Source: Kalaharituber pfeilii | Taxonomy: Eukaryota > Ascomycota > Pezizomycetes > Pezizales > Pezizaceae | Direction: 5' to 3' | Length of the DNA: 64,000 nt | Assembly (NCBI GenBank): GCA_015179045.1 | Contig: WHUZ01000003.1 | Span: 1,426,001 to 1,490,000, forward strand | Part shown: positions 1 through 12,533 of the stretch, in pieces | How the letters are laid out: every line of letters starts with the position of its first letter | Position numbering within the stretch: position 1 is the first letter of the stretch | Position numbers and translations under genes: made by a program | Notes under the pieces: generated by a model | What the model saw: the letters and a program-made list of their open reading frames with translations, nothing else | The model's database searches: none | What the model was told of the DNA's origin: nothing

Positions 1-2559
1 TATCAAAATGGGGAAACAGATAGGTGGAAGCATGGCCGCATGGTATTAAGGTTCTGAGCTGCGGTGCCTGTACGTACAAAGGGCCTATTCGGATTGAGGG
101 TTAACATGAAGTCACCTGACACCCGCAGCAGCCAAACTACGCTTTCCAACGTTTGTATGGGATGAAATTGTTCCAGAAAACAACTAGAGCGTGGTCATAT
201 TGCATAAAGTACACTAGCATAACGGAGTAGCACATTGAAACTTCGCGCAGGGCTTTAGAAGGCTAATAGGAAGGCTCGAAGCCGGGTGGCAGTCTTCAAA
301 TAATGCTTGCTCCTTATATGTACAGCTTTGCAGGCACCACTGATAGTACGCTTTACCTCATGGCCATCATGTGAACTGAAGGTCTTGGCGGGGTAGTCTC
401 ATGCCAAGACCGATAGCTTCCCGTGACTTCCGCTTAGTAAACGTATTACATAAGTAGCTGGGGCACTCTAGATGCCCGATGGGGTTGTGCAACCCAGAGT
501 AACAGGGTTCAAGTAGAGTACATATGCATACTTGACCTATGCTAGAGGCAACCAGACGGATGCTTAGCTTCACCCCATCAAGCCAGATGCCCAACCTTCA
601 AATGGATGAATAAGGCAAAGAAATAAGATTCACTTGTGCCAGCTGGAGACCAGATTTATGCATACATATGTTTTCACTAGGCTTGTTTTTTTCAACGTCT
701 CTCGAGACAGGTTACCCCTAACAGGTTAAGCAATTGCAACGTCGAGCCAAGAAGGCGCAAAGATGTTCTTGTACCCAGGCAATGGTTGCACGAAGGATTG
801 ATGGGCACGTCTCACATAAGTAAAATTAAGTACCTACACTTGTTTGCGAAATTGAATATTAGGCTTGCCGGCTGGCGCTTTTCTTCGAGCCGCAGGGTTC
901 CTGATCAACAATTTATGCATAGTCGCAATAACCAACGCTGTCGTGCCAAGCAGACTAAACGCTGTCAACTGGATCAACTTTCACGGTTGGGAGCTCGGAG
1001 CAAGAATAGCATTGCCGCGATGAATACAACTTGTTCTCGTTCCCACGGCGTAGCCGCACTCACTAGGCAAAGCTTCGACATCTCCCGGGAGAACTGATAC
1101 ATCCGTTAAGTAATCCAATAGTGGTTGCCCCTTGTTATTTTTTCTTCATGTGCTGAATTTGTACTTAGTCTGACGATCTCCGAAGAAGAGGCTTTATGAT
1201 ATGGTGAATAACCCCTCGCGTCCGAGCATATGCGAGGACGTTCCAGCTAATGGACATGTTGCACTTTTTCCCCCCTCTCCCATACGGTGCATCGAAGAGG
1301 ACAGAGCATTTCCTTCATTTCAAATTTTCTCGTACACTCTGCATGCTTTTGTAGAGGGATGACAGGAGATGCAACCTTTTTTTTTTTTTTTTTTTTTTTC
1401 CTCCCCTAACAGCTTAGCTTGCTCTTTTTTTTTTTTGATTCATTTCGCCGTCAATTGCGCCGTGGCAGCTAAGTCCCATGTTCTCTCCGTGTTCTGGGTA
1501 AGCGTGTTTTTGTATGGTCCAGCCGAGCTAACCCAGTGCGCAAGCTGGTCAAGCTTCGAGAGCTCGGGGTCACGCTGTCAGGACGGGGGTCAATGGAGGA
1601 GGCTAGCCAGGATGGTGCAAGTGGTTACAGTAGGGGCTTCTGCAAGAGGACGCAAAATGGACAAGTCCAGAAATATCACAATTTTCAGAACATGCATTGC
1701 ATGCCGGGGCACATCGATGGCCAGGATCCATGGGTGGATCTCCAGGAACCGGCGCAAATGAGGGTGCGGTGGAGCATCGAGGTTCGGCGCTGAACTAAAG
1801 GCACGAGGTCGAGCGGAAATTGCACTGCGTTCTTGGCGGCGCGATGCCCGCTCAGGCAGCCGGCCCCTGTGCGCTCATCTCAACGCTTGCCCGCAGGAGC
1901 AAGCATCAGCAGCAGCGGGCCTCGTGCGCGGCGCCCACCAACCAGCGCATCCGAGCCAGAGGCCCAATCTCGCACCAGAAGCCCCCCATTGCAGCGCACC
2001 CCCCCCCCCCGGCTGCTGCCGCTTCTGCTGCTGCCCGCTGCCCTTCCTCTCTTTCTCTCTTCACCCCCTCTCGTCCTCTCTTCACCGTCTTCATCTCACA
2101 CAGTCGTTCCTTCCTTGCCGTCACGATACCCCCTCCCCGAAACACCTCCACGCCTCCCCGTGTTGTCGACCTTGTTTTATGTTCACTCACGCTCATTTTG
2201 TCCCGTCGCTACTGCCACTGCTCGACCACTCTTTCCTTCCTGTGCAGTTGGCATCACGACCTTTGAACTTGTAGATCTTGGCTCGACAATACCGATTACG
2301 CTCCTTCGGGCCTTCATTGCGCTCTACGCAAAAGCTCTTTCGATAATACCTAACCCAGTCTTTCTTTACGCACCTGCTTCTCCGCCGTCCTTCCTTCGCA
2401 TCTCACCCTGGGGAAACCAACTGTGCTTGGCTCGAATACTTCACCGCTTGTCTCGGGGATATAGACAGTCCAGCTGTGAATTGTGTACTCTGCACCTGAC
2501 AACCCTATATATCCGCTACGGGTACATCTCCTTTGTTTGACTGGAACGTTTCGGGACAT
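1..2559. other. Intergenic DNA without a recognised gene
   Basis: I see no ORF here with a family pattern or plausible exon structure. A T-tract of about 23 bases lies at 1377-1399. The part from about 1800 to 2550 is C/T-rich on the plus strand, which fits the promoter and 5' leader of the downstream membrane-protein gene. Open frames of 100-235 codons in the C/T-rich stretch overlap each other in several frames and have low-complexity Ser/Pro translations, so they are read as compositional artefacts. Confidence 0.6.
381..411. repeat. Short palindrome containing the tip of the 42.6-kb element's terminal repeat
   Basis: GGTCTTGGC at 381-389 is the exact reverse complement of GCCAAGACC at 403-411. 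Bases 394-411 (TAGTCTCATGCCAAGACC) are identical to the first 18 bases of the 70-bp terminal inverted repeat at 42579-42648. Similarity stops after base 411. It may be a remnant or a miniature relative of that element family. Confidence 0.5.
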
Positions 2560-2616
2560 GTGAGTCTTCTAGTTCGTATATCGTCTCCTTACTTGCAATA
2601 CTAACCGAAATCATAG
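2560..2616 (+). other. Probable 5'UTR intron of the membrane-protein gene
   Basis: The donor GTGAGT is at 2560, a perfect TACTAAC branch sequence is at 2599-2605 and the acceptor ATAG ends at 2616, giving a 57-nt intron. It lies 16 nt upstream of the chosen ATG at 2633, so the leader is probably spliced. This is inferred from splice signals only. Confidence 0.6.
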
Positions 2617-2632
2617 CAATCGTAGCTCAACA

Positions 2633-4916
2633 ATGCATCACAGGCAACGGCATACACACCACACCCGTCACTCCTGGGCGTATAATCAGCCTTCCCATGG
2701 CCACGAGGCAGCAGAGCTACCGCTTCATGTGATCAACAACACGCCTACTATTGAAAAGCGTGCCGCGTCGGCTTCTACAACCTGTACCCCTGACGACACC
2801 TCTCCACAATGTGAACTTCCTGCTGGTAGCAACTCGTCACTCCCCATAATTCTTGGCTCAGCGTAAGTCGAGGCTCAATTCGTATGCCTGGTTCATTTCT
2901 GATGCAGGTGATTACAGAATTCCAATTGTTATTGCGGTTGTTGTACTGTTTTTCCTTCACCGACGACATCTCAAGAAATTGAGATTGGAAGAAATCAATG
3001 ACAAAACAAAGAGTATGGATTTTGGGATGGGGTTTGGTGCAGGAACGCGGAAAGGAAATGCGGGCGAGAAACCAGGTAAAACACGACAAGTTTCTATGGA
3101 TTTGGATTTGGGCAACCCATACATCTTGCCAGGTGCCTTGCGTGGTTCTCGCGAAAGTCTCCAGTCTTTGGGCAAAGCGTTGGATGCTGGTGATCCCCGT
3201 TATGGATTGCGGCCTGGAACCTCTCACTCACGACCTGGGACATCCCATTCGCAAAGTGGATTTGGTGCTTCTCAAAGAAGCTATGCCCCCTCCCATCACT
3301 CCAATCTCGCCCATTCGCAGGCACGAGAGTCATCACTTTACACGGCTTCCATTATGAATGGAGATGATAGCCCCAACGGCTCAACTACTAGCATGTCAGA
3401 TGAACTCTTGAGCAAAGCTCAGGGTATGGCAATGTCATCGCCTCCACCACCAAGAGCTGCTTCTCTATCTCCTACGAAGTCCAAGGCCCCTGAGCTTAGA
3501 ATTCCCTCTCCGCCTCCTCCAGTAATGGTTCGATCTCCAAGTCCTACCTTGCGCCATGGACTTCCAGCTGCGCTACAAGCAGGAATTTCTAGTGGTAATA
3601 ACAATGCTACCAGCAGCAGTGACAACAATGGTAATAGCGGTAGCAAAGAGTTGAGGGATTCTTTTGCAGATGAACATGTTGTACTTAGAGAAACTCACCA
3701 GCACTTGGCTTCTCACATCACTACAGAGTCCCAAAACCCACGCAAGAATGTTTTCAGCATGACTGTGTCTGCGCCCGAAGACGACCCAGTCGAACAACCC
3801 ATTGCTGAGGCACAGGGGAATAACCAAGCACTAAAGCGTACCGACTCAAATCCTCGACCAACCTCTGATGGAAGCAATTATGATGACCACGCCAATCCTG
3901 GAATTGAATTCCGTTTCTCAACAGCATCACATGAAGAAGTGGTCCAACCTGTACCTCGAAAACCAAGCCGTGATACTCTTGCGCCAGTTGCACGCGACCC
4001 CAGACGTCTTTCAATGGGATTCAGACCGCTGCCACCGGATGGAAATCCAGATGAGAGTGCCGAGGAACGTGCGCTGCGTATCAGGTCATTCTATAAGGAA
4101 TACTTTGAGGAGACCAATCCTGACCAGCCTGGAAATGTGAATGACGTCCGTCAAAGCTTTTATGAGGATATCACAGATTCGTACATGCCTACTACCCACC
4201 AGGATGATTCGGCTCCAGTTTATGATCCTTCATCTGACCGTTTCATGATGCCCGGTACACGACCATTTGCAGAGCCCCCTACTCGACGTGCTATGACGCC
4301 TCCTCCAAGGATGCCACAATTCAACAGCACGCGCGCTTCCTCTTCTGCCAGTGGCAGATTTGTGTCTCCCCCTGGCCCAAGATCTTATACCTCTCATGCA
4401 GGTAGGGCTGGTTCGCCATATGGACAACCTCCACGAAGGCCAATGCCGCCTCCTTCCCCTCTCCAAAACCTTCCAACACCGTCCCAACTTGGTGAAGATG
4501 CATTTGCCAGTCCAATTGCGTTTGCACCTCGCCCGAGAGTCCAGGATGTCGTCACCGGTCGTGACACCCCAGCGTTACGCCCAGGCGAGCGCCCATACTC
4601 ACCCACCGTCGCCCCGCACATTCCCCTCGCATCAGCGTTTGACGAGTTGCCTACTCTCATGGCACCGCATATGCTTCGCAAGTCTGGCACATTCACTGCA
4701 CTTGACTTTGCTCCACCAAAGAAATTCAAGAATGACGACGGCATGAGTGATGCTGGAAGCGTTCGGAGTGGTAGAAGCCAGTTAACTGCGCAGACAGTGC
4801 ACAACATCAGAGCTGGTGCTTACCGTGTTTCGCGAATTCCACAGGAAGTTGTCCCTTGTAAAGACGATATCACTTCTCAACTCAAGCCGACGATGGATTT
4901 GTCTCAGCGTTACTAA
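2633..4916 (+). CDS. Single-pass membrane protein with long disordered cytoplasmic tail (fungal conserved, Skg6/Tos2-like layout)
   Basis: Two exons, 2633-2862 and 2918-4916, joined by a 55-nt intron (GTAAGT donor, TACAG acceptor), give 742 aa. The start is the first ATG after the 5'UTR intron; the alternative acceptor at 2907 would create an immediate stop. The N-terminus is His-rich with no clear signal peptide. A short Thr/Ser/Cys ectodomain leads to one hydrophobic helix at about residues 70-92, followed by a basic HRRHLKK stop-transfer and a conserved-looking LDLGNPYILP motif near residue 130. The rest is Ser/Pro-rich, predicted disordered, with Pro runs and repeated RPGTSHS motifs. I recognise the layout from uncharacterised Pezizomycotina proteins. 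Yeast Tos2/Skg6, polarity proteins at the bud neck, have a similar arrangement, but that link is inference. A role in cell polarity or cell-wall sensing is possible but not shown. Confidence 0.8.
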
Positions 4917-7900
4917 AGGAAATGACTAGGATATATTCATTTTGGGGGCAGATCTGAGTTTATGACAACTTTTCTTATTTGAGTCGAAACAAATCTCGCA
5001 TTTTGTCTGGATGCCTATTTCCTATCTACATTATATCTCTAATTTCGGATTTACAGATTTAGAGACTAGCTTCAAGTGTTGTTTTCCTCACTCATGACCT
5101 TTTTCTTTTTGTGCTTGTTTTTATCTGTGTGAGAGAAAGTATGTGTGCTTGTGTTTTTGTGTTTATTGTTTTGACAGATTATAGATGTGCGTAGTGCTGG
5201 AAATTGCAAATTTGTACAGAATCAGAACAGATCAAGAATCGAATCGGAATCGCAGGACTCGAGGGGTAATGATCTCGGAACGGACGACCTGGATGGAATT
5301 TGTCGTTGCAGGGGCCAATGGAGGCAGAAGCAGGCTTTTTCTGAATATGGAAGGAAGGACTCTTTTGGAGCCATGTCAGGATCAAAGAATGCGCGTGCGA
5401 GTACAAGTTGCTCAAGTCAGATCTCAGTGAACCAAACCGGCAAATACTTTGAAGTTAGGGCATCTGCATTTAATGTTAATTCTGTGCTTTTATTTTTGTT
5501 TCTCCTTACTTATATCTCGTTTTTTTATTCCTTTTTCGTTATTCTGATACATCATGGTGGGTTTTCTTCCCCTCCTGTACGATGATTTCGTTTTTGAATT
5601 TTGTCTCTTTTTATTTTAGCTATCTCGTCATTTAATTTATGATGTTATTTTTCTTGTTTACAGTCGAGCGTTGCGGGTATTGAAGTTCTTTTACTTTGAT
5701 ATCCTGGATACCTTTGTTGATACCTCTTGTTTCCTACATTACTTACTGTGTGATTCATCTTTATGATGGGCACGAACGAGCGTATATGGAATATATACTA
5801 CTTACTGCTAAAGCGCTCTAGTTTTGTGATCATTATTTGTAAAATGTGTCATGTGTTTGAGTTTCTGTTTACATATCCATGTCTCTCTATCAAACATTTT
5901 ACTAGTATATTTCCATTTGGTGTTCATTTCTTTAGTTGGTAAATAAAAAGAAGGTAGAATAGTTCGTAATATATGCTTCAGATTTCCCTACATTGCTGTC
6001 ATAAGGATAGATATTCCAGCCACAAACTAGACACTTCTACAATTTTTTTTTCCCAAAAGTGACCAGCGAATTGGTGCCCTTGCCCATGGCAAATTCTCGA
6101 ATACTCTTTATATAGCCCCCTACCTCTGGTTTCGAGACTACTACTTTCCTATAAAAGCCAAGATTGACTCTCCCGTCACAAATTGAAGTATGCATAATAA
6201 GCTCTTTACCTCCTTACCCTAGCCTAACGCAGCAAAGCATGGGGGTGCAACGAAAGTTAGATCATTCGCCCTTTTTATCCCCCTGTAAAGTGGTTGGAGC
6301 CCCTGCCCTTTCATGTAACAGGGTGGCCAGCAACGGGTTAAGCAGTTTCCTCCCGTTGCGTGCTGTCTTTTGAGGGATTCTTTCTGGGGATCGAGTTTGA
6401 GTAATTTAAAGGGTCGAACGAAGAGGTATCGTAAAACATTGTTACCCAGTTTCCTTGCTGAAATATCAATGAATATAGATGTAACAGTCTTGTGGTCATT
6501 TCACTGACCACTGTAAATGGAAAACACAGTTGAATAATCCAACGGCTAAGCCTATAATGGCTCTCATGCACGAAGGTCCTGCCACAAAACGTGCGTGGCT
6601 AACAGCATGAACACCCTCGTTATCATATTCTTTTAAATACAGTTTAGAGGTCGCGATTATCCACGCAAGAAGTTTTTTTCGGCTTTGAACTCAAGGGACG
6701 ACGGTACAAACTTACAACGTATTATCGCGCTCATGTGCAAGTGTTCCCGTTCAAGGTCCCGAACGTATGGAATATAGAGACTATTTGATGTGCTGTGGTA
6801 GGCAACGTTGGCAAAGAAGCACAATGCTTTAACAGTTCGAGGCAGGTGCTTCTCCCTGTCATGATTGTGCTATGCCGAAATTGGATTCGTTCAAAAGGCC
6901 AGTCTAATATGGGTGATCAATTTGTTGAAATGTGAAGAAATATGTACTCTATGCAGTTGACGCTCACGCTGGCCCCTTGTATGAAGTTCAGTGGACAAAT
7001 GTGGAATGGATGAACAGACACTGGGGAGTTGTAGTTGCCCTTAATCCATTTCTGCTGGTTCCTTATCCTATGTATTACAGTACCGTAAGCGGAATGGTAA
7101 CCTCCAATCAGACATTGGCATGTAAATTTAGACAGCATGTGGAGTTGATGTCTTATGTACTCGACTACTGGTCAGCTCTCATGCATAGAAGCTCTCGTCT
7201 GATGTTTTGATAATTGGACGATAGTCTGTATGATGAGATCGGTACTTTGCATGTTGGCTTTGATAGGAGAGGTATAGTAAGCCCTTGAGTCCCATTATCT
7301 TCCTTCAGTTAGCTTTAAAGAAGTATCTTATTTTTATTTATTTTATATATTTTATTCAAAATGGTAAACTGATAGGGCTGATATTGCAATTGAAATGACT
7401 ATTGAGAACTGTTTCTGTTGTATACTTGGTAAGTGGTACCAATTCCAGTGGATAAAGATTGACCGACCTGGAAAATCGCCTGGACTTATTTGTATTAGAT
7501 TTGGTTTCCACAAGACGAGGTCAGAGCCCACCAATCTGAGTTCAAGCAACTTCATGTCGATCGCACAAGCCTACCGGTAATCTCGTGCTGCTTAAACCGT
7601 TTGGTTCCGGAGCAGCCAAACTGGGCAATCTTTATCCCTCTCTCTCTCTCGAAATAAAAAAACAATCTGATATCACATAGCCCGTGTTCCACTATAGCAA
7701 AGAACGAAGTAGCTACTTTAATATGTATGATATGTAGTATTGGTTTTAATGACTTTATTCCCTGAAGATGTCTAAGAGTGTTCTCGTTCATAGGTGTAGG
7801 AGGAACATCCCATGCAGTGAATGCATGCATTCTAGGATAGGAAATTTTTGTTTTAATTAGCAACACCAGCAGTTGTAGCCGCCGTAGGATTCCGAGCATA

Positions 7901-9233
7901 GATGGCCTCTTTGAGTTTGAGGACTCAATTAATCGCTCGCCACTTGAGGAAGACGCTGGTTTATACAGGTTAACGGTTGGATACCTCTGTAACTTGCACG
8001 ATGAAAGTTATTCATGTGGGCACCAAAGTCGGCGTAAGCCCCATGCGTGCATTGGGACATGAAAGGTTTGCGGTCAATCTGCAGTACTTACTCGGTTGGT
8101 GCCTAGACGGTTCGGGACTGTGTCTTCATAAAAGTTTGCTGGATGTATACATCCGGCACATCGCAAGCTAATCCGAGGGCATGGATTCTTCTGCTTGTAC
8201 TCAGTACATTCGCTTGTGAATGTACAGTACTTTATTTATGCCTGAAATGATGGGGGATGGGGGGGGATGGGGGGTTATAGTAGCCTGTTTGCGAGTAGTC
8301 TTCCACGAGGGTTGTTGGCATTAGGTCAGGTACGAGAGCAGGCTGCGGGACAGTAGATCAGGCCGAGAGCAGAGAGGGCCGCCGTGGCAGGCTGTGGCCG
8401 CCACGAACGACGCCCGGATGGATGAACGGCAGCCCGCCAGCAGCGGATTGGGGAACCCTGCAGCTGGCTGCGCTCTCATCCCACTTCATGATCGAGCTCT
8501 GCCCGCCTGCCACGCACTCGCGGGCGGGCTCGCGATGCACTTGCATAGCGGCACCTGCCCAAATTGCAAATGCGCTGGCGGTCGCAGCCAGCGGCGCACT
8601 TCCCTCTGCACCTCCGCGCTCCCCCCCGGCGCGCTCCCGGGCAGCCCAACGCCCCTGGCCTCGCAAACGGCATACAAGCACGCTTCCACGCTTCCATCTG
8701 CTGCCAGCCTGTCGCCCCGCTCAGAGGCTCCGCTCTGCTGCCCTGCCGGCCCTGAAGTGTACCACGATGCTGGTCGCATGAGCCCCGGCTACCCCATGCC
8801 CCCATCGCAGGAGCCCATCCCCGTCACCCTCCGCACCCACGAGTCCCTTTCGCTCGCCTCTCTCCGTCACAGCAACTTATTAGCAAAAATACACACGCCC
8901 TCTCCAGTTGTCCCTGCGCTTCTCCAGATCTGCATCGTCAGCTCGAGGTGTTCTCGTCTGGGCCTGCCGCCCACTCATACCTCGCAAGCCACCCCACCCC
9001 TATACCCTCTTTTAACCACTCGCTCGCTAGTCATTTGCTTGCAGTCTCTATTTCTAATATAATCTCTCTGTCGCTCGAGCTTATTAATCCTCGAAACTTC
9101 GCTCATTGCGCGCTTTCGCGTGAACCCTTGAAAAAACCCGTGGCACGACGCTTGTAGTAGTACTATGACCTTCTCTTGACCCTCGCAATCTTTTGAAAAT
9201 AGGTCTCGCAGGCGCCTCGCGCAGATTGACGCA
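4917..9233. other. Long AT-rich intergenic stretch, no gene seen
   Basis: The first 300 bases should hold the 3'UTR of the preceding gene. From about 5.0 to 8.3 kb the DNA is AT-rich with only short unrelated frames. A G-rich patch (GGGGGATGGGGGG-type) lies at 8249-8276. From 8.4 to 9.2 kb the sequence becomes GC- and then C/T-rich, which fits the promoter and leader of the gene starting at 9234. The open frames there (up to 222 codons) overlap on both strands and are not supported. Confidence 0.55.
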
Positions 9234-10508
9234 ATGAGCAGCTCAAACTCAACCAGCAGTGCGTATTTTTCCCTTGGAAAGTAGATAAGAAGGGGATTGA
9301 GAGACCTCGTTGGCTGACGGGAGCCTTCCTACAGTTCCCAATGATAGTGACACATCTGTTACTGTCACAAGTACGTCGACTACAAGTACGATACTCTCAA
9401 CGACCACCGAGGTGACTTCGACGTCTAAAAGTACCAGCACGACATCAAGTGAACTCGAGTCCACATCAACCTCGTCAACAGAGCCCACATCTCCATCTAC
9501 AACATCGACAAACCAACAGGTGCCCACAACTACTACCGCTTCAGAGGTTGAAACTGTCACAAAATCGCAAAGTAAAAGTACGCAAACTACAGTAGTCACC
9601 ATTACTCGGACAGAACTACCAGCCACGAGCCTTAACTCCCAAACAGAAACAAGTACATCAACCTCCCCAACATCAAGTTCTACGGGAACAACGGGAGGCA
9701 TTAGTATCAGTGGCGGATTAGAAGGTGGTCCTCTGATAGCAGTTGCTGTAATTGTACCGGTGGTGATAATTGCAGTGGTTGCTGTTGTGCTAGTGTTTTA
9801 TTTCAAGAAGCGCAAAAATCCAGATGCTTCTGCAAAGGGTGGTGTGGCTGGCATTGCAGGTGGTGCACCTCCTCCAGGTGATCGCGAAGATGGTGTATAT
9901 GAAATGAACGACACGGGTGCTGGCTATAGGGGATGGGGTTCAACTGCAGGGGGACGCAAAGCACCGATGGCAAGCGGTGGTGGAACAGGATATCCGATGC
10001 CCAATATAGGCAAGGCAGTGTCGGATGCCGGATATAGTAATAATGGTGGGTACGTTAATAGTGAACAATACAACTCGCCCAGTGTGCCAGCGTCACCGCT
10101 TTACCCTGATACTGTGGGATCGACACATGTACCCTTACTGGGGGTAGACCGAGCAGCGCCATCACCTGCCTTCACAGAAGGCAGTACTATTGGAGCTATG
10201 CCTACCTTTGACTCAAATAACGGTGGGGCCTCAACCGTGGGGCATCAAATGCCTCGTCCAATTATTCTGGAATGACACACTCCGACCAATCCGATTACGA
10301 ACATCGCCAGTCTCTGCCATATTATGGCGGGGATCCACAAGATCATGATGCTGCTTACTTTTCTAGTGGGCCAAACTACTACGATGACTCCTCAAATCCG
10401 CCTCCGGTAATTAGGGACGTTCAAGCTAGAAGAAACACTCGAATAGAGACTCCAACAAGCTCCCATTTCCCGCAACAAGGAAGTAGTGGAATTGCTCAGA
10501 ATTTCTGA
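9234..10508 (+). CDS. Thr/Ser-rich single-pass membrane protein with Gly/Tyr/Pro-rich cytoplasmic tail (Mid2/WSC-like architecture)
   Basis: Exon 1 is 9234-9258 and exon 2 starts at 9335; the 76-nt intron has GTGCGT and CTACAG ends. The N-terminal 130 residues are almost wholly Thr/Ser, as in heavily O-mannosylated wall sensors. A strongly hydrophobic helix follows at about residues 141-165, then KKRK, then a Gly/Tyr/Pro-rich tail. No cleavable signal peptide is visible, so the helix may act as a reverse signal anchor. The frame from exon 2 stops at 10275 (321 aa). A second frame running to 10508 has the same Tyr/Gly/Pro character. It could be joined by an intron at 10237-10310 (weak donor GTGGGG, acceptor CGCCAG, 74 nt), giving 374 aa, or by correcting a one-base shift in the G run near 10238. 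I give the longer span; the 3' structure is uncertain. Function is not established; wall-stress sensing is inferred from layout alone. Confidence 0.7.
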
Positions 10509-11913
10509 ACACGGCGAAACGTTAGATAATAGGTAACATTTACACATCATCTTAGCGTCCAAATTTCAGGCTACATGTACAGTCAAAATCCGAGCCTTAT
10601 CGTCATTCACCTCTTTTTTTCGAGATTCTTCTATCATTATAATATTATTTTATTTTATTTTTATTTTATTTTTTTTCCTGCTGTCCTTCACCTATCCCTT
10701 GAATTTCTTTTTCTCACTGTCGACTTGTTGGCGATGTTATGGATAGCAATCCAAGTAATATCTACTTTTTTTTTTCTTCCTTTTCTTTTTGTTTCCCATT
10801 TATTCCATATATTCTATCTCTTTTTCGCCATATATATGGTGTCTTCTGTGCGACTGTGATATGGTCACAAGCGCTGGGTTTACTTGACATTTATTTTCTC
10901 TTTCCTATCAATGGGCTTGGCATTAATAGCCTAAGTGGAGTGTGCTGGCTGGATGGAAGGTTTCTATCGTTGGGTAAAGCGTAGGAAGGCATGGCAGAAT
11001 TGGAATAAGGGAGGAAGCGGTGGGGCAAGACTTGTTGGTGGGAGAGGTAGGGGAGGCAGCGGAGTAAGGAACGCACAGATTGCTCGGTGAAGTGTTCGTA
11101 AGAGGAGAGCCGGTGAAGGATGCTACTTATATGCACTGGCGTATCGTGAGACCAGAAATATTACACCTTTGCAGCCCTGGGCTGGCTATATTGCTAGCTT
11201 CAATACGGGGTGTATGACGCTGGCAATGCACCCCTAAGGGAGGCGGTATGATACCTGGAGTTTGAGCCGATCCACTGGCAGGGCTAACGCACATGGTGGA
11301 TCGGGAAGCTCGGACTCCTGCCGGATCGACATCCGCAGCCGGAGTCACTTTGCGAACTACCCTGCAGTCGTATCGAGTGTGCACGTGCGCAGTTGATTTG
11401 ACGGTTTTCAGACAGATATATAAATGCAATTTACAGGAGAAAAAGAAAAGCATCCTCTTTCCCGTATCGGTGCAAGGCAAACTGATGACATGGACTAGCC
11501 CCGTGGGGCATGGGCACAAGAATCGAGCGGTGCCAAGTGCTAAAATGTGATGTTTAGAATCTGTGCAATCGAAGGAATGATGGTTGACCAGAGATCAAGC
11601 ACGGCATCCTATACGGGATGGCAATTGGTGCTAAAATATTCACCTCGATGCTAGCGATCTTGTATGAAGAACCTACATAAGTATGTGCACTCTCAATCGG
11701 GCTGAGTCGGCCACGGGCAAGCATTGGTTCGTGGGGGAACGGAGGCATACGTATACTAGACAATCCATGTATATGTTCGAGATCCACATCCATCCAGCTG
11801 GGGGGCCTGGTGAACTGCGACCGCTATGAGCGCAGGCCTCTGGCTGTATACCAACCATCCATCCCAAGCATCCGAAGTCTCCAAGCATTCTTGAACCTTC
11901 GAAGTCTTCGAGC

Positions 11914-11937
11914 GGGGGGGGGGGGGGGGGGGGGGGG
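11914..11937. repeat. Uninterrupted 24-base G tract
   Basis: A run of about 24 G residues is read directly at this position; shorter G runs occur at 12133-12150. Exact length is uncertain because such runs are prone to sequencing and assembly error. Confidence 0.85.
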
Positions 11938-12483
11938 TTCAGAGCAAGCAGCCTCGGCATCTTACGTGCTTTGAGCAGGTAATCTGGTGGCAGCAGCGTC
12001 GGGACATTTTGGTTACAAGCAGACAGCTTGGCAAGTAGGCCCGATGCAACAAGGTAAGGGTTCTTTGCCAATCCCAGGCCCATGGCGCCCAGCGTGCATG
12101 CCTGTGATGCTGCGCTGCATGGTCGCCAGCATGGGGGGGGGAAGGGGGGGGCTTGCATGTTGCCGCATGGCATGACCTTTCGTTTTCTGGACGTTTGTGA
12201 GGATCGACGGGGCCGCGTGGGGTCAACGTGCGATGTCATTGGTCTGCTTCAACATCACGACACGAGCGCTGCCCTGCCCTGCCCTGTGCTCAGGTATGGA
12301 CCGCATCGCGCCTAACGACTGAGCTGCTCCAAACGATATCGTAGCAGCGGGCAATTAGGTCTGCGAAGGAGAGCAGGACTCGGCTGCGTCGTGGACACGC
12401 TCGCAGGGCACTCACTCACTATACTTTGTTCGCTCGCCGCGCACAGCACACGGCCGTCCATCGCGGCCGGAAGCTAGCAGGAG

Positions 12484-12533
12484 GCTGCCTGCTGCCTGCT
12501 GTCTGCTGCCTGCTGCCTGCTGCCTGCTGCCTG
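12484..12533. repeat. Heptamer tandem repeat (GCTGCCT, seven units)
   Basis: Seven consecutive copies of a GCTGCCT-like 7-bp unit are visible, one with a C-to-T change. It is not divisible into codons and lies upstream of PHO81, so it is a minisatellite rather than coding sequence. Confidence 0.8.

Noticed and set aside
1833..2540. 235-codon plus-strand frame upstream of the first gene
   Set aside because: Ser/Pro/Leu-rich translation of a C/T-rich promoter tract, overlapped by open frames in two other phases; a spliced leader with a perfect branch site follows directly.
8394..9062. 222-codon plus-strand frame before the Thr-rich gene
   Set aside because: Overlaps several frames on both strands in GC- and C-rich DNA, has no domain pattern, and ends just before the real leader.
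9249..9701. 150-codon minus-strand frame rich in Val/Asp
   Set aside because: Antisense shadow of the Thr/Ser-rich repeats of the plus-strand gene.
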